A stretch of 51,808 bases of DNA from a virus. Position 1 is the stretch's first letter. The number at the start of each line of letters is the position of its first letter. The translations under genes were made by a program, and so were the position numbers. The stretch spans positions 1 to 51,808 of IMG/VR virus record IMGVR_UViG_3300030107_003389, one strand, 5' to 3'. This document shows positions 1 to 8,171 of the stretch, in pieces. The notes beneath the pieces are model-generated. The model saw nothing but the letters and a program-made list of their open reading frames with translations. It did no database searches and had not been told where the DNA came from.

Positions 1-90
1 TATCCAAATCCATCATCTATGGTGTTTGACCATACATCTGGTGAGCCAGTTCCTTCTGCAAACGCACTACCAATAACTTGACATTTGTCG
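1..90. repeat. Terminal overlap (left copy) marking a circular genome
   Basis: Bases 1-90 recur at 51719-51808 with one mismatch (G21 against T51739). The overlap lies inside the major capsid gene, and joining the ends gives one uninterrupted 456-codon frame. The difference falls in a codon third position (ACC or ACA, both Thr). A true packaging repeat inside the capsid gene is unlikely, so I read this as the closing overlap of a circular or circularly permuted genome. Confidence 0.93.
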
Positions 91-605
91 TTATTAGCAA
101 CTGTATTTGCTCCAGAAGCTCCAGATACACTAATACATTTTCCTGTAAAGCTGGTATCGCTACCACCATCTGTAGGTGCAGATTCGATTCTAATAATCGC
201 TTGTCCAAAACCTACATCTGCTGCAGCAGAACCAGTTGTTCTAACTGCGAATACCATTCCTTTAATAAGCCAATCTACTGAATCACCACCTGCAGTATCT
301 ACTACAAAATTGTAGTCAGTATTTGCAGCTACTGTTCCAACAGCTCCTTTAACCAAAAATTCTCTACTTGTGTAGTCCACTTTGCTTCTATCTTCTAGGT
401 AACGGAAAATAGAATCATCAGTAGGAAGTTTTGCTGTCTTTGACAAATAGACGAAAAACGGACTTTCTTCAGGTGCTAGTTCAGCAATCCTATCAGAAAA
501 ATTATACAATCGTCTTTGGTCAAGATTTTGTGCTGCATCAGAACCTGTAGCTGTATTTACAGTATTAAACTGATTGGCATTTAATTGTCCACTTGTAATT
601 GCCAT
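1..605 (-). CDS. Major capsid protein, N-terminal part (gene crosses the join)
   Basis: First 201 codons of a 456-residue capsid protein whose remainder is at 50953-51718. Translation starts at ATG 605-603 behind a strong AAGGAGG site. The N-terminus carries a typical capsid-arm text: helix LYNFSDRIAELAPEESPFF, then a segment about resisting dissociation-type beta strands with Gly/Ala/Thr-rich sequence. The style fits the HK97-fold capsids of podovirus-like phages, possibly the SU10/DUF5309 group; that family call is from memory. It follows the scaffold gene directly, as expected for a scaffold-capsid pair. The window edge, not a frameshift, truncates it. Confidence 0.8.
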   Translation of the reverse strand, partial: MAITSGQLNANQFNTVNTATGSDAAQNLDQRRLYNFSDRIAELAPEESPFFVYLSKTAKLPTDDSIFRYLEDRSKVDYTSREFLVKGAVGTVAANTDYNFVVDTAGGDSVDWLIKGMVFAVRTTGSAAADVGFGQAIIRIESAPTDGGSDTSFTGKCISVSGASGANTVANNDKCQVIGSAFAEGTGSPDVWSNTIDDGFG

Positions 606-625
606 TTATTTCCTCCTTAGCATAA

Positions 626-1369
626 TTACTTTTTGATACTTCTTCCAATGCTATTATGACTAGAGGCATTCATAATATTATTCCACATATTATCTTCATC
701 AGAAGGCTTAGGTGGTTCTCCACCTTGTATTAAACCTGCTGATTTAGGTTTTTGCTGTGTGTTTTTAACACTTTTAATATTATTCGCTTCTTTAAGCTGT
801 TTGCCATTTTTAACATTCCAGACATTAAATAAAGTATCTAGAGGAAGTTGTTCCTTAGGTTTGGTTACAAAATCAACAAATTGCTCAGCTTCTTCTCTAG
901 AAAGATTAAAATCAGATTGAGCTCTATACTGTAGATTGTCTACAGCTCTTTGAGCATCTAATCTTGACATATAGTCATCCATTCTGGATTGAACTGCTGT
1001 CTCAATTTCGCTTTTTCTTAATTGATAAGAAGGAGAATTTGGATTTGTGTAAGCATCCCACGGATTAAATTCCTCTTCGGTTAATTTAACTTGTTCTTTT
1101 TCCTGTTCCTTACCCCCTGATAAGTGGTTTCTAACTACATCTACCAGTTCAGGATTATCCTGAAATAACTGTGCTACTGGTCTTAGTTTTGCTAACTCAG
1201 CCTCAGATTTATCATACATCGATTGGAATTTACGAGATTCGTCTTCTTGACCAACCTCGTCTGAACTCACATCTTCTTGATACTCAGACTCACTTATAAC
1301 ATTATTTTCAGAAGTTTCAGAACCTTCTAAAGCCTGTTCTTGTACATTTTCTTGTACTAATTCACTCAT
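626..1369 (-). CDS. Capsid scaffolding protein (probable)
   Basis: Protein of 247 residues, very acidic in its first 50 residues and rich in Glu, Gln and Ser. A helical middle (PVAQLFQDNPELVDVVRN) and a basic C-terminal tail (SIGRSIKK) follow. Charge layout, low Cys and aromatic content and position between portal and capsid are classic for scaffolding proteins, which bind the capsid through a short basic C-terminal helix and leave before DNA packaging. The start at 1369 has an AAGGAGAAGTT site. No sequence motif proves the role; it rests on context and composition. Confidence 0.72.
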   Translation of the reverse strand: MSELVQENVQEQALEGSETSENNVISESEYQEDVSSDEVGQEDESRKFQSMYDKSEAELAKLRPVAQLFQDNPELVDVVRNHLSGGKEQEKEQVKLTEEEFNPWDAYTNPNSPSYQLRKSEIETAVQSRMDDYMSRLDAQRAVDNLQYRAQSDFNLSREEAEQFVDFVTKPKEQLPLDTLFNVWNVKNGKQLKEANNIKSVKNTQQKPKSAGLIQGGEPPKPSDEDNMWNNIMNASSHNSIGRSIKK

Positions 1370-1393
1370 AACTTCTCCTTGATGTGCTGTTTA

Positions 1394-3394
1394 TTATTCA
1401 CCAATATCCTCAGACAGTAATGAATCTACTCCAGCCGTCACCTGTTGTTGTCGTTTTAGTTTCTCTTTCTCAATATTGACTTTTTGTTGAGCACCAGCAC
1501 CAGTAACAACTTTATCAAGGTTAGATTTAAATTTCTGTACCTCAACTCTTTTCTTATCTTGTACTGATTCTCTTTGAGCAGTTTGTAAGTCTCCACTAAG
1601 AATCTTTATTTGGTCTTGTAGCTGTGCTACCATACCTTGTAATCTTTGAACTTCTCCAGTTCTTTGTAATACACCTTCTTTATCGTATATTTCTGTTTTC
1701 TTTAATGCTTCCACTTTATCAATTAATCCTAATTGATATGCTTCTAAATACATTTGATATTCTGCATGTTTATTTGAAGGCATTGTTGACCCAGCAACAA
1801 TTTTAATATCAAATTGTCCTGAGGTTAAATCGTTTTCAATAGCTAAAATTGAATTAGTTTTATCATCATATAATCTATTATTAATAGCAAATTCTGTAAT
1901 ATCATTATTAGGTTGTACTATTCTAAATTTCTTTTCAAAAGTATAATGTCCTTTAGCAAGTTGATATAATACTTTTCCTAATTGTTGTAAAGACATTTCT
2001 ATATCTCTCAATTTAGCAGCACCTCTACCTTCTCCCATTTGTGCAAGTAACATTGTTCCTCTAACACTATTAGGAGCACCTTCTTTCATTCCTTGCAATA
2101 ATTCAGGAACACCAAAATTTAAATCAATATATCTTTCACATTGATTAATTAATTGATAGAACTCTCCTGATAATGCTTGAGGAGCTGGAAAATGAGGTTC
2201 TCCATAACTTGGGTCATATTCTAATACAGCATTAGGGTTTGCCCAATCTTTTTCTAATTGTCTTAAATCTTCTACACTTCCTTGAGGAACAAGTAATTTT
2301 AAACCTGCAGATGATTGAGCATGTGCTAAAGCTAAAGAAAATAGTTTGTTTAATAATCTTTGCATATCTTTAACTTTATTTACATCTGATTTAGGGTATG
2401 GTGTATTAGTCCAAATATTTGGTATAGGAATAATAGGGTATGTATCTGTATCTAATATAGTTTCATATAGAAGAACTTGTCCTATAGATGCTGTTACTTT
2501 AATTCTTGTTTGTGGTATTTCTACATACTCATAAACATTCATTTCAAATAATCTTTCATTTTCTTCCATAAACATTTTAAATGCTTCAGAACTCATAATT
2601 TTTTCTTGTCCAGTTTGATTATCTGCTACTCTATAATAAGGAACTCTTACTTTACTAAATCTTTCAATAATTCTATATCTGTTTCCTATTGTAGATTTCC
2701 AATCTTTATTATCTACTTCAGCAGGAGTAAATACAGCATTTGAATTTTTATTTAAAGAATCTGGATAATCGCTATATATATCAGACATATTATATGTTTC
2801 TATGTCTTCTAAAAATGGAGCTACATCTGGATATAAGTTTAAAACTTGTTCTTTTGTAAGTATTGTGGACAACAATACATTTGCTGCATCTTTAAAGTAC
2901 CTGTCTCTAGAAGCAGGGTCTACATAAACACGAAATGGGTTTACATGAGTAAACATTACTTCCCCTCTACCATAATCGGCTTCAGGTTCTATATAGGCAT
3001 AAAAATAACCCATTCCTGTGGTTGCATAATCATGTACAGCTTGTTTAAAATGATGTTGTCCATCTGATATATCGTATATATATTCTAGCAATGTTCTCCA
3101 AACACTAGCCATTTTAACATCAGAATCTTCTCTAGCTGTTGCACTAAATTTAACAGGTCTTGATGTCATCAATGATTTAAGCTTATCTATAGCTGCATAA
3201 ATTCTATCAATAGTAAAATCTGCTTGTCCTATAGCTTGTAGAGAATCTGATTCTTCTTGAGTGTAATGATTGCCTAATGTAAAATCTACGGCATCTCTTG
3301 CCTCTACATCCCAATCACTACGAGCATCAGCATATTGCTGAAAAAGTTCTTTATTTTCTGTTGCTTTTTTGTCTTCTTGTATTTGTTCTATCAT
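1394..3394 (-). CDS. Portal protein, P22-like
   Basis: Protein of 666 residues, the size usual for P22-type portals. The N-terminal part shows the portal layout: an acidic helical start, GQADFTIDRIYAAIDKLKSL, then SRPVKFSATARE and a conserved VNPFRVYVDPASR. The C-terminal 90 residues are a Lys/Gln-rich coiled coil (MVAQLQDQIKILSGDLQTAQ), like the barrel of P22 gp1. It forms the dodecameric DNA channel at one capsid vertex. The start ATG overlaps the lysozyme stop as ATGA, so the two are translationally coupled. Confidence 0.88.
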   Translation of the reverse strand: MIEQIQEDKKATENKELFQQYADARSDWDVEARDAVDFTLGNHYTQEESDSLQAIGQADFTIDRIYAAIDKLKSLMTSRPVKFSATAREDSDVKMASVWRTLLEYIYDISDGQHHFKQAVHDYATTGMGYFYAYIEPEADYGRGEVMFTHVNPFRVYVDPASRDRYFKDAANVLLSTILTKEQVLNLYPDVAPFLEDIETYNMSDIYSDYPDSLNKNSNAVFTPAEVDNKDWKSTIGNRYRIIERFSKVRVPYYRVADNQTGQEKIMSSEAFKMFMEENERLFEMNVYEYVEIPQTRIKVTASIGQVLLYETILDTDTYPIIPIPNIWTNTPYPKSDVNKVKDMQRLLNKLFSLALAHAQSSAGLKLLVPQGSVEDLRQLEKDWANPNAVLEYDPSYGEPHFPAPQALSGEFYQLINQCERYIDLNFGVPELLQGMKEGAPNSVRGTMLLAQMGEGRGAAKLRDIEMSLQQLGKVLYQLAKGHYTFEKKFRIVQPNNDITEFAINNRLYDDKTNSILAIENDLTSGQFDIKIVAGSTMPSNKHAEYQMYLEAYQLGLIDKVEALKKTEIYDKEGVLQRTGEVQRLQGMVAQLQDQIKILSGDLQTAQRESVQDKKRVEVQKFKSNLDKVVTGAGAQQKVNIEKEKLKRQQQVTAGVDSLLSEDIGE

Positions 3395-3957
3395 ACTATA
3401 TACGGCTCTAAGAACTCTTTATAAAATTCTTTGTTCCTTCCTAATCTTTGTCTTTTTCCACTACTATCTTTAAAAATTCTTTCATAATGTTTAAAACCTT
3501 CTCTAGTTGGGTCATCTTCAATAGCCCCTTTTACATCATTGTTCATTAAACATTTAGATGTAGTTGGAAATTTTTTTAAACTTCCTATATTAAAACAATA
3601 ATCAGCGAGGGCATATTTTAATCTTTCATCCACTTTTTCCCACGCAAAATTTTTTTTATTTGCGTAGTTTTCAGCTTTTGATAAAGAAACTTCTATTTCA
3701 TGTCTTAAAACATCTTCTACTTCTTGTTCTGACATTCCATCAATTTCTAATTGTTCTTGCTCTTTATCTGTTCTAATTTTATATCCATACCCTATTGTTT
3801 TTAATCCTCCTTCTGGAGAATCGTATGGAAAAAATCTATCCCCTACTTTATTTTTGTAGCCCTCTACCCTTTTTAAGTAGTCTATAAATTGCTCTAATGT
3901 ATAATTAGATACCATTGCCCTAAAGAATTTAACACCAGTTATTGCTCGAAATCTCAT
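3391..3957 (-). CDS. Lysozyme, GH24 (T4 lysozyme/endolysin type)
   Basis: Protein of 188 residues, the usual endolysin size. The catalytic layout of GH24 is visible: Glu in RVEGYKNK near residue 32, followed by YDSPEGGLKTIGYGYKI, and later ALADYCFNIGSLKKFP, the helix typical of phage lysozymes. It would cleave the glycan strands of peptidoglycan. There is no signal peptide, so export needs a holin; candidates sit at 45-47.7 kb. I chose ATG 3957 because it overlaps the terminase stop as ATGA; an in-frame ATG 21 bases upstream has no advantage. Its place between terminase and portal is unusual for an endolysin. Confidence 0.85.
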   Translation of the reverse strand: MRFRAITGVKFFRAMVSNYTLEQFIDYLKRVEGYKNKVGDRFFPYDSPEGGLKTIGYGYKIRTDKEQEQLEIDGMSEQEVEDVLRHEIEVSLSKAENYANKKNFAWEKVDERLKYALADYCFNIGSLKKFPTTSKCLMNNDVKGAIEDDPTREGFKHYERIFKDSSGKRQRLGRNKEFYKEFLEPYIV

Positions 3958-5519
3958 ATTTTTAATCCTGTCATCCAATTTATTTTTGTTTTAGTATAAG
4001 TAGGCATATCATCAGGTGTTTGATAGTCGTCATTTTGAATAACTCCACTTCTTGGTGGCTTAGCAAAAAAGTCAGCATAATACAATCCATCAAGCAAATC
4101 GTCGTGTCTTCCTTTTGGAAATTCAAACAATTCATCTATAAGTTCTGTATGTTCTTTACGAACAAATAGTTTCTTACTATTTACAATACTTCCTAAAGAC
4201 ATTTCTAATCTATCTTCTTTTTTAATACCATGAGGAGGTTTAACTCCCTTGTTAATACCAGTTAATAGTCTTTTTTCTTTTCTAGCCATTCTTTCTAACA
4301 TGTCTCTTACCATTTCCTGAGCACCTACCGTTTCAACAGAACATCTTCTTATAGGAGCATATTTATTTGCTATTTTCAATATTTCTGCAGGCATATCAAA
4401 TGCTGGTATCTTTTCACGATAATAATCAATAACATATCTATTTTTATTACTATCAATACCCATGACCATAATTACTTGATAGTCAGACTTGTTTGTAGCT
4501 GTATGTGCTAAATCAACTCCTATATATGTGTAAATAGGTATCATTTCTTCTTTATTCTTTAAATAACTAAATTGTCCATCTGTAAAAAATTCGTAATTAT
4601 GATATTGAACTCTTTCCATTTGGAAAGTTGCAGAAGCAGCATCTCTAGCATCGTTCATATATTCTTGAGCAAATTTGTCTATTTTACCTGCTTCAATAAA
4701 TTCTTGTTTTTTCTGTTCTAGCTTTTTTAAAGGAAACTGTTCTTTCCAAACAGCTTTTCCATCTTCTATAGCTCTAATAAATGTTACTCCCCAAGGATAT
4801 GATTTATTATTTTTCTTAGCATCGTGATAACCATCGCATACATTTTGCAAGAATGCATCGTAGTGAACAATAGTTCCAGATAGCCATATCCAACCTTCAT
4901 TTCCAGGAGTTTCTTCTAAAGCAGGATATACAGTAGATACAATCCATTGTTTAATCTCATCTCTTCTTTCTGCTGTTTTTGTATTTAACTCAGATTCAAA
5001 GTCGTCAAGTATAATTCCTGTGTATCTTACATCTACCTCAGCACGACCTCTAAGTCTTTGTGAAGTACCCTTAGCAATAATACGATGACCTTTATTTGTT
5101 ACTAAGTCTTTTTCTGTCCATCTTTTACCAGTATCAGCTCCACACATATTTCCAAAATAATACTTAATAGCATGATTATTTTCTAAATGGGAACGAATAT
5201 ACTTTAAGTGGTCAATAGATTGTCCTTGTTCTTCTGCAACCCAAGCCATAAACATAGCCTGGTCTTGTGGAGTAAAACAAAGTCTGTGCATAATTGCAGC
5301 TTTCATTAATACAGATTTTCCAAAACCACGAGGCAAAACATTACAAATACGAGCCCCTGGTTTTGTACTAATTAATTTTTTACCTAAGTCATAATGAAAA
5401 GGAGGGGAAGCCGATTTATGTAAAAAATCATTTGGTAAAAATAACTTACCAAACAGTATTAAATCTTTAGATGCTTTATGTAAAAGAATCTCTTTATCTG
5501 ATAAACTAAGCTTCTCCAT
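3954..5519 (-). CDS. terL: Terminase large subunit (TerL)
   Basis: Packaging motor of about 521 residues with an N-terminal ATPase and C-terminal nuclease. Walker A is PRGFGKS near residues 63-69, Walker B is TGIILDDFES, and a coupling motif appears in WIWLSGTIVHYDAF. The RNase H-like nuclease shows YIGVDLAHTATNKSDY and a closing HDDLLDGLYYA. It cuts and pumps concatemeric DNA; circular permutation of the contig agrees with headful cutting. The open frame extends to a TTG at 5549, but ATG 5519 at the end of the zinc-protein gene is the more likely start. Confidence 0.93.
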   Translation of the reverse strand: MEKLSLSDKEILLHKASKDLILFGKLFLPNDFLHKSASPPFHYDLGKKLISTKPGARICNVLPRGFGKSVLMKAAIMHRLCFTPQDQAMFMAWVAEEQGQSIDHLKYIRSHLENNHAIKYYFGNMCGADTGKRWTEKDLVTNKGHRIIAKGTSQRLRGRAEVDVRYTGIILDDFESELNTKTAERRDEIKQWIVSTVYPALEETPGNEGWIWLSGTIVHYDAFLQNVCDGYHDAKKNNKSYPWGVTFIRAIEDGKAVWKEQFPLKKLEQKKQEFIEAGKIDKFAQEYMNDARDAASATFQMERVQYHNYEFFTDGQFSYLKNKEEMIPIYTYIGVDLAHTATNKSDYQVIMVMGIDSNKNRYVIDYYREKIPAFDMPAEILKIANKYAPIRRCSVETVGAQEMVRDMLERMARKEKRLLTGINKGVKPPHGIKKEDRLEMSLGSIVNSKKLFVRKEHTELIDELFEFPKGRHDDLLDGLYYADFFAKPPRSGVIQNDDYQTPDDMPTYTKTKINWMTGLKI

Positions 5520-5727
5520 ACTCCAAAATAAAGTTTTTATTAACTCCAACCAAATTCATATTTTCATCATAAATAGAAAAACAACTTTTACAAACATGGC
5601 TTTGTAATGGTATCTCATACATTTCATTTAAGAAATAATCAAATACTGGTACATGTGCAAGTGTTTTTTTAATCTCCGTCTGACATATCAGGCAGTTGTC
5701 TTGTTTGCGTCGCAATTTTTTTGACAT
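5506..5727 (-). CDS. Small zinc-binding protein between terminase subunits
   Basis: Protein of 73 residues with two CxxC knuckles (CLIC near residue 13 and CKSC near residue 46), probably one zinc site. It begins inside the 3' end of the small terminase gene behind a strong AAGGAGG site and ends inside the start of TerL. The tight nesting implies co-translation and perhaps a role in packaging. I do not recognise the family. Confidence 0.7.
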   Translation of the reverse strand: MSKKLRRKQDNCLICQTEIKKTLAHVPVFDYFLNEMYEIPLQSHVCKSCFSIYDENMNLVGVNKNFILEYGEA

Positions 5728-6430
5728 CGTTTCCTCCTTCTAGCAATTCTAATTGCTCTTTGCTAAATCCTTTAAATAAAGTAATCGATTCTGTCTTTTG
5801 CTCTTTTTTGCCTAATAGCCCAGCTATTTCCATTAACATTTTTAGCGACGATATTTTATCTCCATCTCTCGCTTCGTCGTTATCTACAATTTCTTTAGTC
5901 TTTAATAAAAGATATTTAGGTGTAATTTCTGTTTCTTCTAAAATTCTTTGTACTTCTTTATCTATCAACTTTTTAATCCTTTCAGTTTTAAGTAATAAAT
6001 TACTTCTTTCTTTTATATACTCTTCCGACTTAGCTTTAGGAAAAGCATGTTTAAATGCATCTACAATTCCTTCACCTTTTGCAATATACTTAGCAAAAAG
6101 AAATTCATTCTTAGTGACATTTTTTCTGTCTTTAGCAATATGCTCAGACCTTTTTCCACTAAAAGAGTAGATGTTGTCTCTCATCTTACCCTCAATCTTT
6201 TGAGAAGGAACACAATGAAACATTCCGATAGCTGTTCTTATATATGGATGATTGTTTAATGAGCCTTGTTCTACTATTTGACAAACCTGCCCATCATCCG
6301 TCAAAACCCAAGCATCCAAAGGAGCATTCCTCCAATCATCATATATTTTTTCATCTGGCATAACCTGCCTAAGTTCATCGATGTTTTCATATACGAAGTG
6401 CTCCTTCCCTTTAATTATTCTTTTTTTCAT
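5669..6430 (-). CDS. terS: Terminase small subunit (probable)
   Basis: Protein of 253 residues. Residues from about 105 read like small terminases: EFLFAKYIAKGEGIVDAFKH with KAKSEEYIKERSNLLLKTE is the usual DNA-binding helical domain, followed by a long helix ending in ISSLKMLMEIAGLLGKKE. It would recognise the packaging site and load TerL. The first 100 residues (WRNAPLDAWVLTDDGQVCQI, a small beta domain) are an extra module not usual for the family. The start overlaps the phosphoesterase stop as ATGA. Confidence 0.8.
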   Translation of the reverse strand: MKKRIIKGKEHFVYENIDELRQVMPDEKIYDDWRNAPLDAWVLTDDGQVCQIVEQGSLNNHPYIRTAIGMFHCVPSQKIEGKMRDNIYSFSGKRSEHIAKDRKNVTKNEFLFAKYIAKGEGIVDAFKHAFPKAKSEEYIKERSNLLLKTERIKKLIDKEVQRILEETEITPKYLLLKTKEIVDNDEARDGDKISSLKMLMEIAGLLGKKEQKTESITLFKGFSKEQLELLEGGNDVKKIATQTRQLPDMSDGD

Positions 6431-7170
6431 TTTCTATGTACTATATACTTAGGTTCTTCTTTACTCAACTGTATCTCTACCCATCCTTTAGTTTGTGGCT
6501 CTAAGATACCATATCGTGCGTATTCTGCATATCCTATGAATGAACCCCCTCGTACAAACCATTGTCTTTTAACTTCTTCATTATCTTTCATGATTTCAAA
6601 AGAATCTATTGGTTTAGCATATAGTTGATGATTATGACCTAAATAGTACATATCAGCTTCTGGAAAGATGTTTCTTAATCTAGTTAGTTCCATGTCTCCG
6701 TTTTTAGCACCACTCTTCCCATGACCACTTGCTAATACAAATCTTCCATTTTTATAGTTTATTACTGTATAGCCTGGAAAAGGAAAGTATGGTATTTCTA
6801 AATCATCACACATAACACGAATTATATCAATTCCTGCTAATCTTACGGAACGAAGAGTGTCATGGTTTCCACCTCTCATGAAAATACATTTATTCAAAAT
6901 AGGTCTTACCATAGTAACAAATTGTTCGTACTGTTCGTTATTGTCAAAAGCTTGGTCGCCTTCAGGAATATGATAATTAGGTGGTATAAACTCTAACATA
7001 TCACCATTTCCGAACCAAAGAGCATTTGGGTCTTTCTTTATCTTATCTATTGCTTTCAAAAAAAGCATTCGGTCAAAAACCTTGCTTCCTACATGAACAT
7101 CTGTAAGGCAATGTATATTAACCTTAGGCTTGTTTACCGTCTTTTCTAGTATTTTACCTGGAACTATCAT
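6427..7170 (-). CDS. Calcineurin-like metallophosphoesterase
   Basis: Protein of 247 residues with the full set of metallophosphoesterase motifs in order: DVH (24-26), GNGD (54-57), GNHD (101-104), GH (149-150) and GHNH (178-181). These bind two metals and hydrolyse phosphoester bonds. Such genes are common beside phage terminases, where they are suspected of trimming DNA ends or nucleotides, but the substrate is unknown. It has a GGAGAAAG site before ATG 7170 and a 17-base overlap with the upstream gene. Confidence 0.9.
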   Translation of the reverse strand: MIVPGKILEKTVNKPKVNIHCLTDVHVGSKVFDRMLFLKAIDKIKKDPNALWFGNGDMLEFIPPNYHIPEGDQAFDNNEQYEQFVTMVRPILNKCIFMRGGNHDTLRSVRLAGIDIIRVMCDDLEIPYFPFPGYTVINYKNGRFVLASGHGKSGAKNGDMELTRLRNIFPEADMYYLGHNHQLYAKPIDSFEIMKDNEEVKRQWFVRGGSFIGYAEYARYGILEPQTKGWVEIQLSKEEPKYIVHRK

Positions 7171-7501
7171 AGTCTTTCTCCATATCTTCTAATAATTCTA
7201 CATTATCACTTGAATACAAATGATAACTAGTAAGAATTATACTATAATTTATTAAATCTAATAGGGTGTCTTCAAGTCTTTCGTCTTTTACAGCCATTTT
7301 TCCGTTTCTCCTCAACAAATTAGCAATTCTAGCCAATTTATCCGATATTCTTACCAATATTCCTGTTGGAACATCGCATATTTTAAGCGATTCTACCATT
7401 TCAAAGTTAGAAAAAGGGTCTTTTTGCTGTGCATAGTCAATATTCTTGTTATCACACAACGATTTTGCCTTTTTCACGATAGCATCATAGTTTGGAATCA
7501 T
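7154..7501 (-). CDS. DUF1599 / MazG-like nucleotide-associated protein
   Basis: Protein of 115 residues. The text DPFSNFEMVE, GILVRISDKLARIANLL and LEDTLLDLINYSIIL matches the phage DUF1599 group (nucleotide modification associated domain 1), all-alpha proteins with Glu/Asp metal ligands resembling MazG/dUTPase-like pyrophosphohydrolases. It may act on nucleotides. ATG 7501 is chosen because AGGAGGAG lies five bases upstream; a longer frame to 7537 has no such site. Confidence 0.78.
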   Translation of the reverse strand: MIPNYDAIVKKAKSLCDNKNIDYAQQKDPFSNFEMVESLKICDVPTGILVRISDKLARIANLLRRNGKMAVKDERLEDTLLDLINYSIILTSYHLYSSDNVELLEDMEKDYDSSR

Positions 7502-7829
7502 ATTCTCCTCCTGATTTTTCCCATATATAGTTGCCAACCCCTAGTTGATATAAGGAGTTGGCAATTACCTGGACTTGTGTTTCTGATATATTCAAACTTG
7601 TTCCATGAGTTATAGCATGTAGCACCTCATGGCACAATACTTCTAAGATTTTAGAATGTTTCATGTCTCTTTCTAAGATAATGTCACATTTCCTCATACT
7701 GACAGCACCCAAGATTTCACAATCATCTGTGCCATATTCTGCTTTACCACCTTCAATAAAGCGAATAGTGTAGATATGCCCGTTAATTTCTAAACTAAGA
7801 GGCTTTTTCGGAATTTTCAGTATTTTCAT
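7485..7829 (-). CDS. Small zincin-type metalloprotease domain protein
   Basis: Protein of 114 residues with HEVLH at 67-71, the HExxH zinc motif, inside a helix (ILEVLCHEVLHAI), and a later helix with Glu (NISETQVQVIANSL) that may give the third ligand. Beta strands precede it. This is the small ImmA/SprT-like fold common in phages. It could cleave a host or phage protein, but the target is not visible. Start after AAGGAAGCCG. Confidence 0.75.
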   Translation of the reverse strand: MKILKIPKKPLSLEINGHIYTIRFIEGGKAEYGTDDCEILGAVSMRKCDIILERDMKHSKILEVLCHEVLHAITHGTSLNISETQVQVIANSLYQLGVGNYIWEKSGGEYDSKL

Positions 7830-8019
7830 CGGCTTCCTTATTAATTTCTTCTTGTAAGTGTTTATTAAATTTTTCTGTATCTTTTTTCATTTCTATATAT
7901 TTATTAATAACAGACTCAAGTAACATTAATCTTTGGTTTAACTCAATAATCATTCTCTTATTGAGGGCGATATTATATACTAATTCCTTATTAGTGGGTT
8001 TTTTCTTTCTTTGTCGCAT
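7795..8019 (-). CDS. Small coiled-coil protein, first gene of the late block
   Basis: Protein of 74 residues: basic N-terminus (MRQRKKK), a heptad-like helix (MIIELNQRLMLLESVINKYI) and a Glu-rich tail. Family not recognised. I see no Shine-Dalgarno site before ATG 8019. The best minus-strand promoter match (TTGACT at 8054-8049, 17 bp, TTAACC at 8031-8026) would start transcription at about the A of this ATG, so the message may be leaderless. The overlap with the next gene is 35 bases. Confidence 0.65.
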   Translation of the reverse strand: MRQRKKKPTNKELVYNIALNKRMIIELNQRLMLLESVINKYIEMKKDTEKFNKHLQEEINKEADENTENSEKAS

Positions 8020-8025
8020 AATAAA

Positions 8026-8054
8026 GGTTAAAACTGTTATTTCATGAAAGTCAA
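8026..8054 (-). promoter_or_regulatory. Possible leftward promoter for the late block
   Basis: On the minus strand the text TTTTTTTCTTGACTTTC is identical to the sequence around the 18922 promoter. The -35 would be TTGACT (8054-8049) and, with a 17-base spacer, the -10 TTAACC (8031-8026), which is a poor match. Weak evidence alone; the shared 17-base block is the reason for listing it. Confidence 0.35.
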
Positions 8055-8100
8055 GAAAAAAATAAAAAAAAATTTTCTAGGGTTTGTTTTACGATAATAC

Positions 8101-8129
8101 TTGACTTATGCTTTAAATCTTCTTAAATT
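8101..8129 (+). promoter_or_regulatory. Sigma70-like early promoter
   Basis: TTGACT (8101-8106), 17-base spacer, TAAATT (8124-8129). The same arrangement occurs at 18922-18950. The start point would fall near 8136, inside the first palindrome, so a protein bound there would block it. It should drive the genes from 8691 onward. Confidence 0.6.
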
Positions 8130-8146
8130 CAGTTAGAAACTAACTG
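8130..8146. promoter_or_regulatory. Operator-like palindrome at the start point
   Basis: CAGTTAG-AAA-CTAACTG, perfect 7-bp arms, immediately after the -10 element. It shares GTTAG/CTAAC half-sites with the palindromes at 8155 and 18956. Confidence 0.55.
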
Positions 8147-8154
8147 CTAATAGT

Positions 8155-8171
8155 CTAGTTAGTCTAACTAG
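8155..8171. promoter_or_regulatory. Operator-like palindrome, shared with 18956-18972
   Basis: CTAGTTAG-T-CTAACTAG, perfect 8-bp arms. Its inner 15 bases (TAGTTAGTCTAACTA) are identical to the palindrome at the start of the second early promoter. GTTAG is repeated again at 8171, 8175 and 8184. Confidence 0.6.

Noticed and set aside
1-90. True direct terminal repeat used in packaging
   Set aside because: It would split the major capsid gene, and joining the ends restores the gene exactly.
5721-6628. Plus-strand frames opposite the terminase and phosphoesterase genes
   Set aside because: Shadows of well-supported minus-strand genes.
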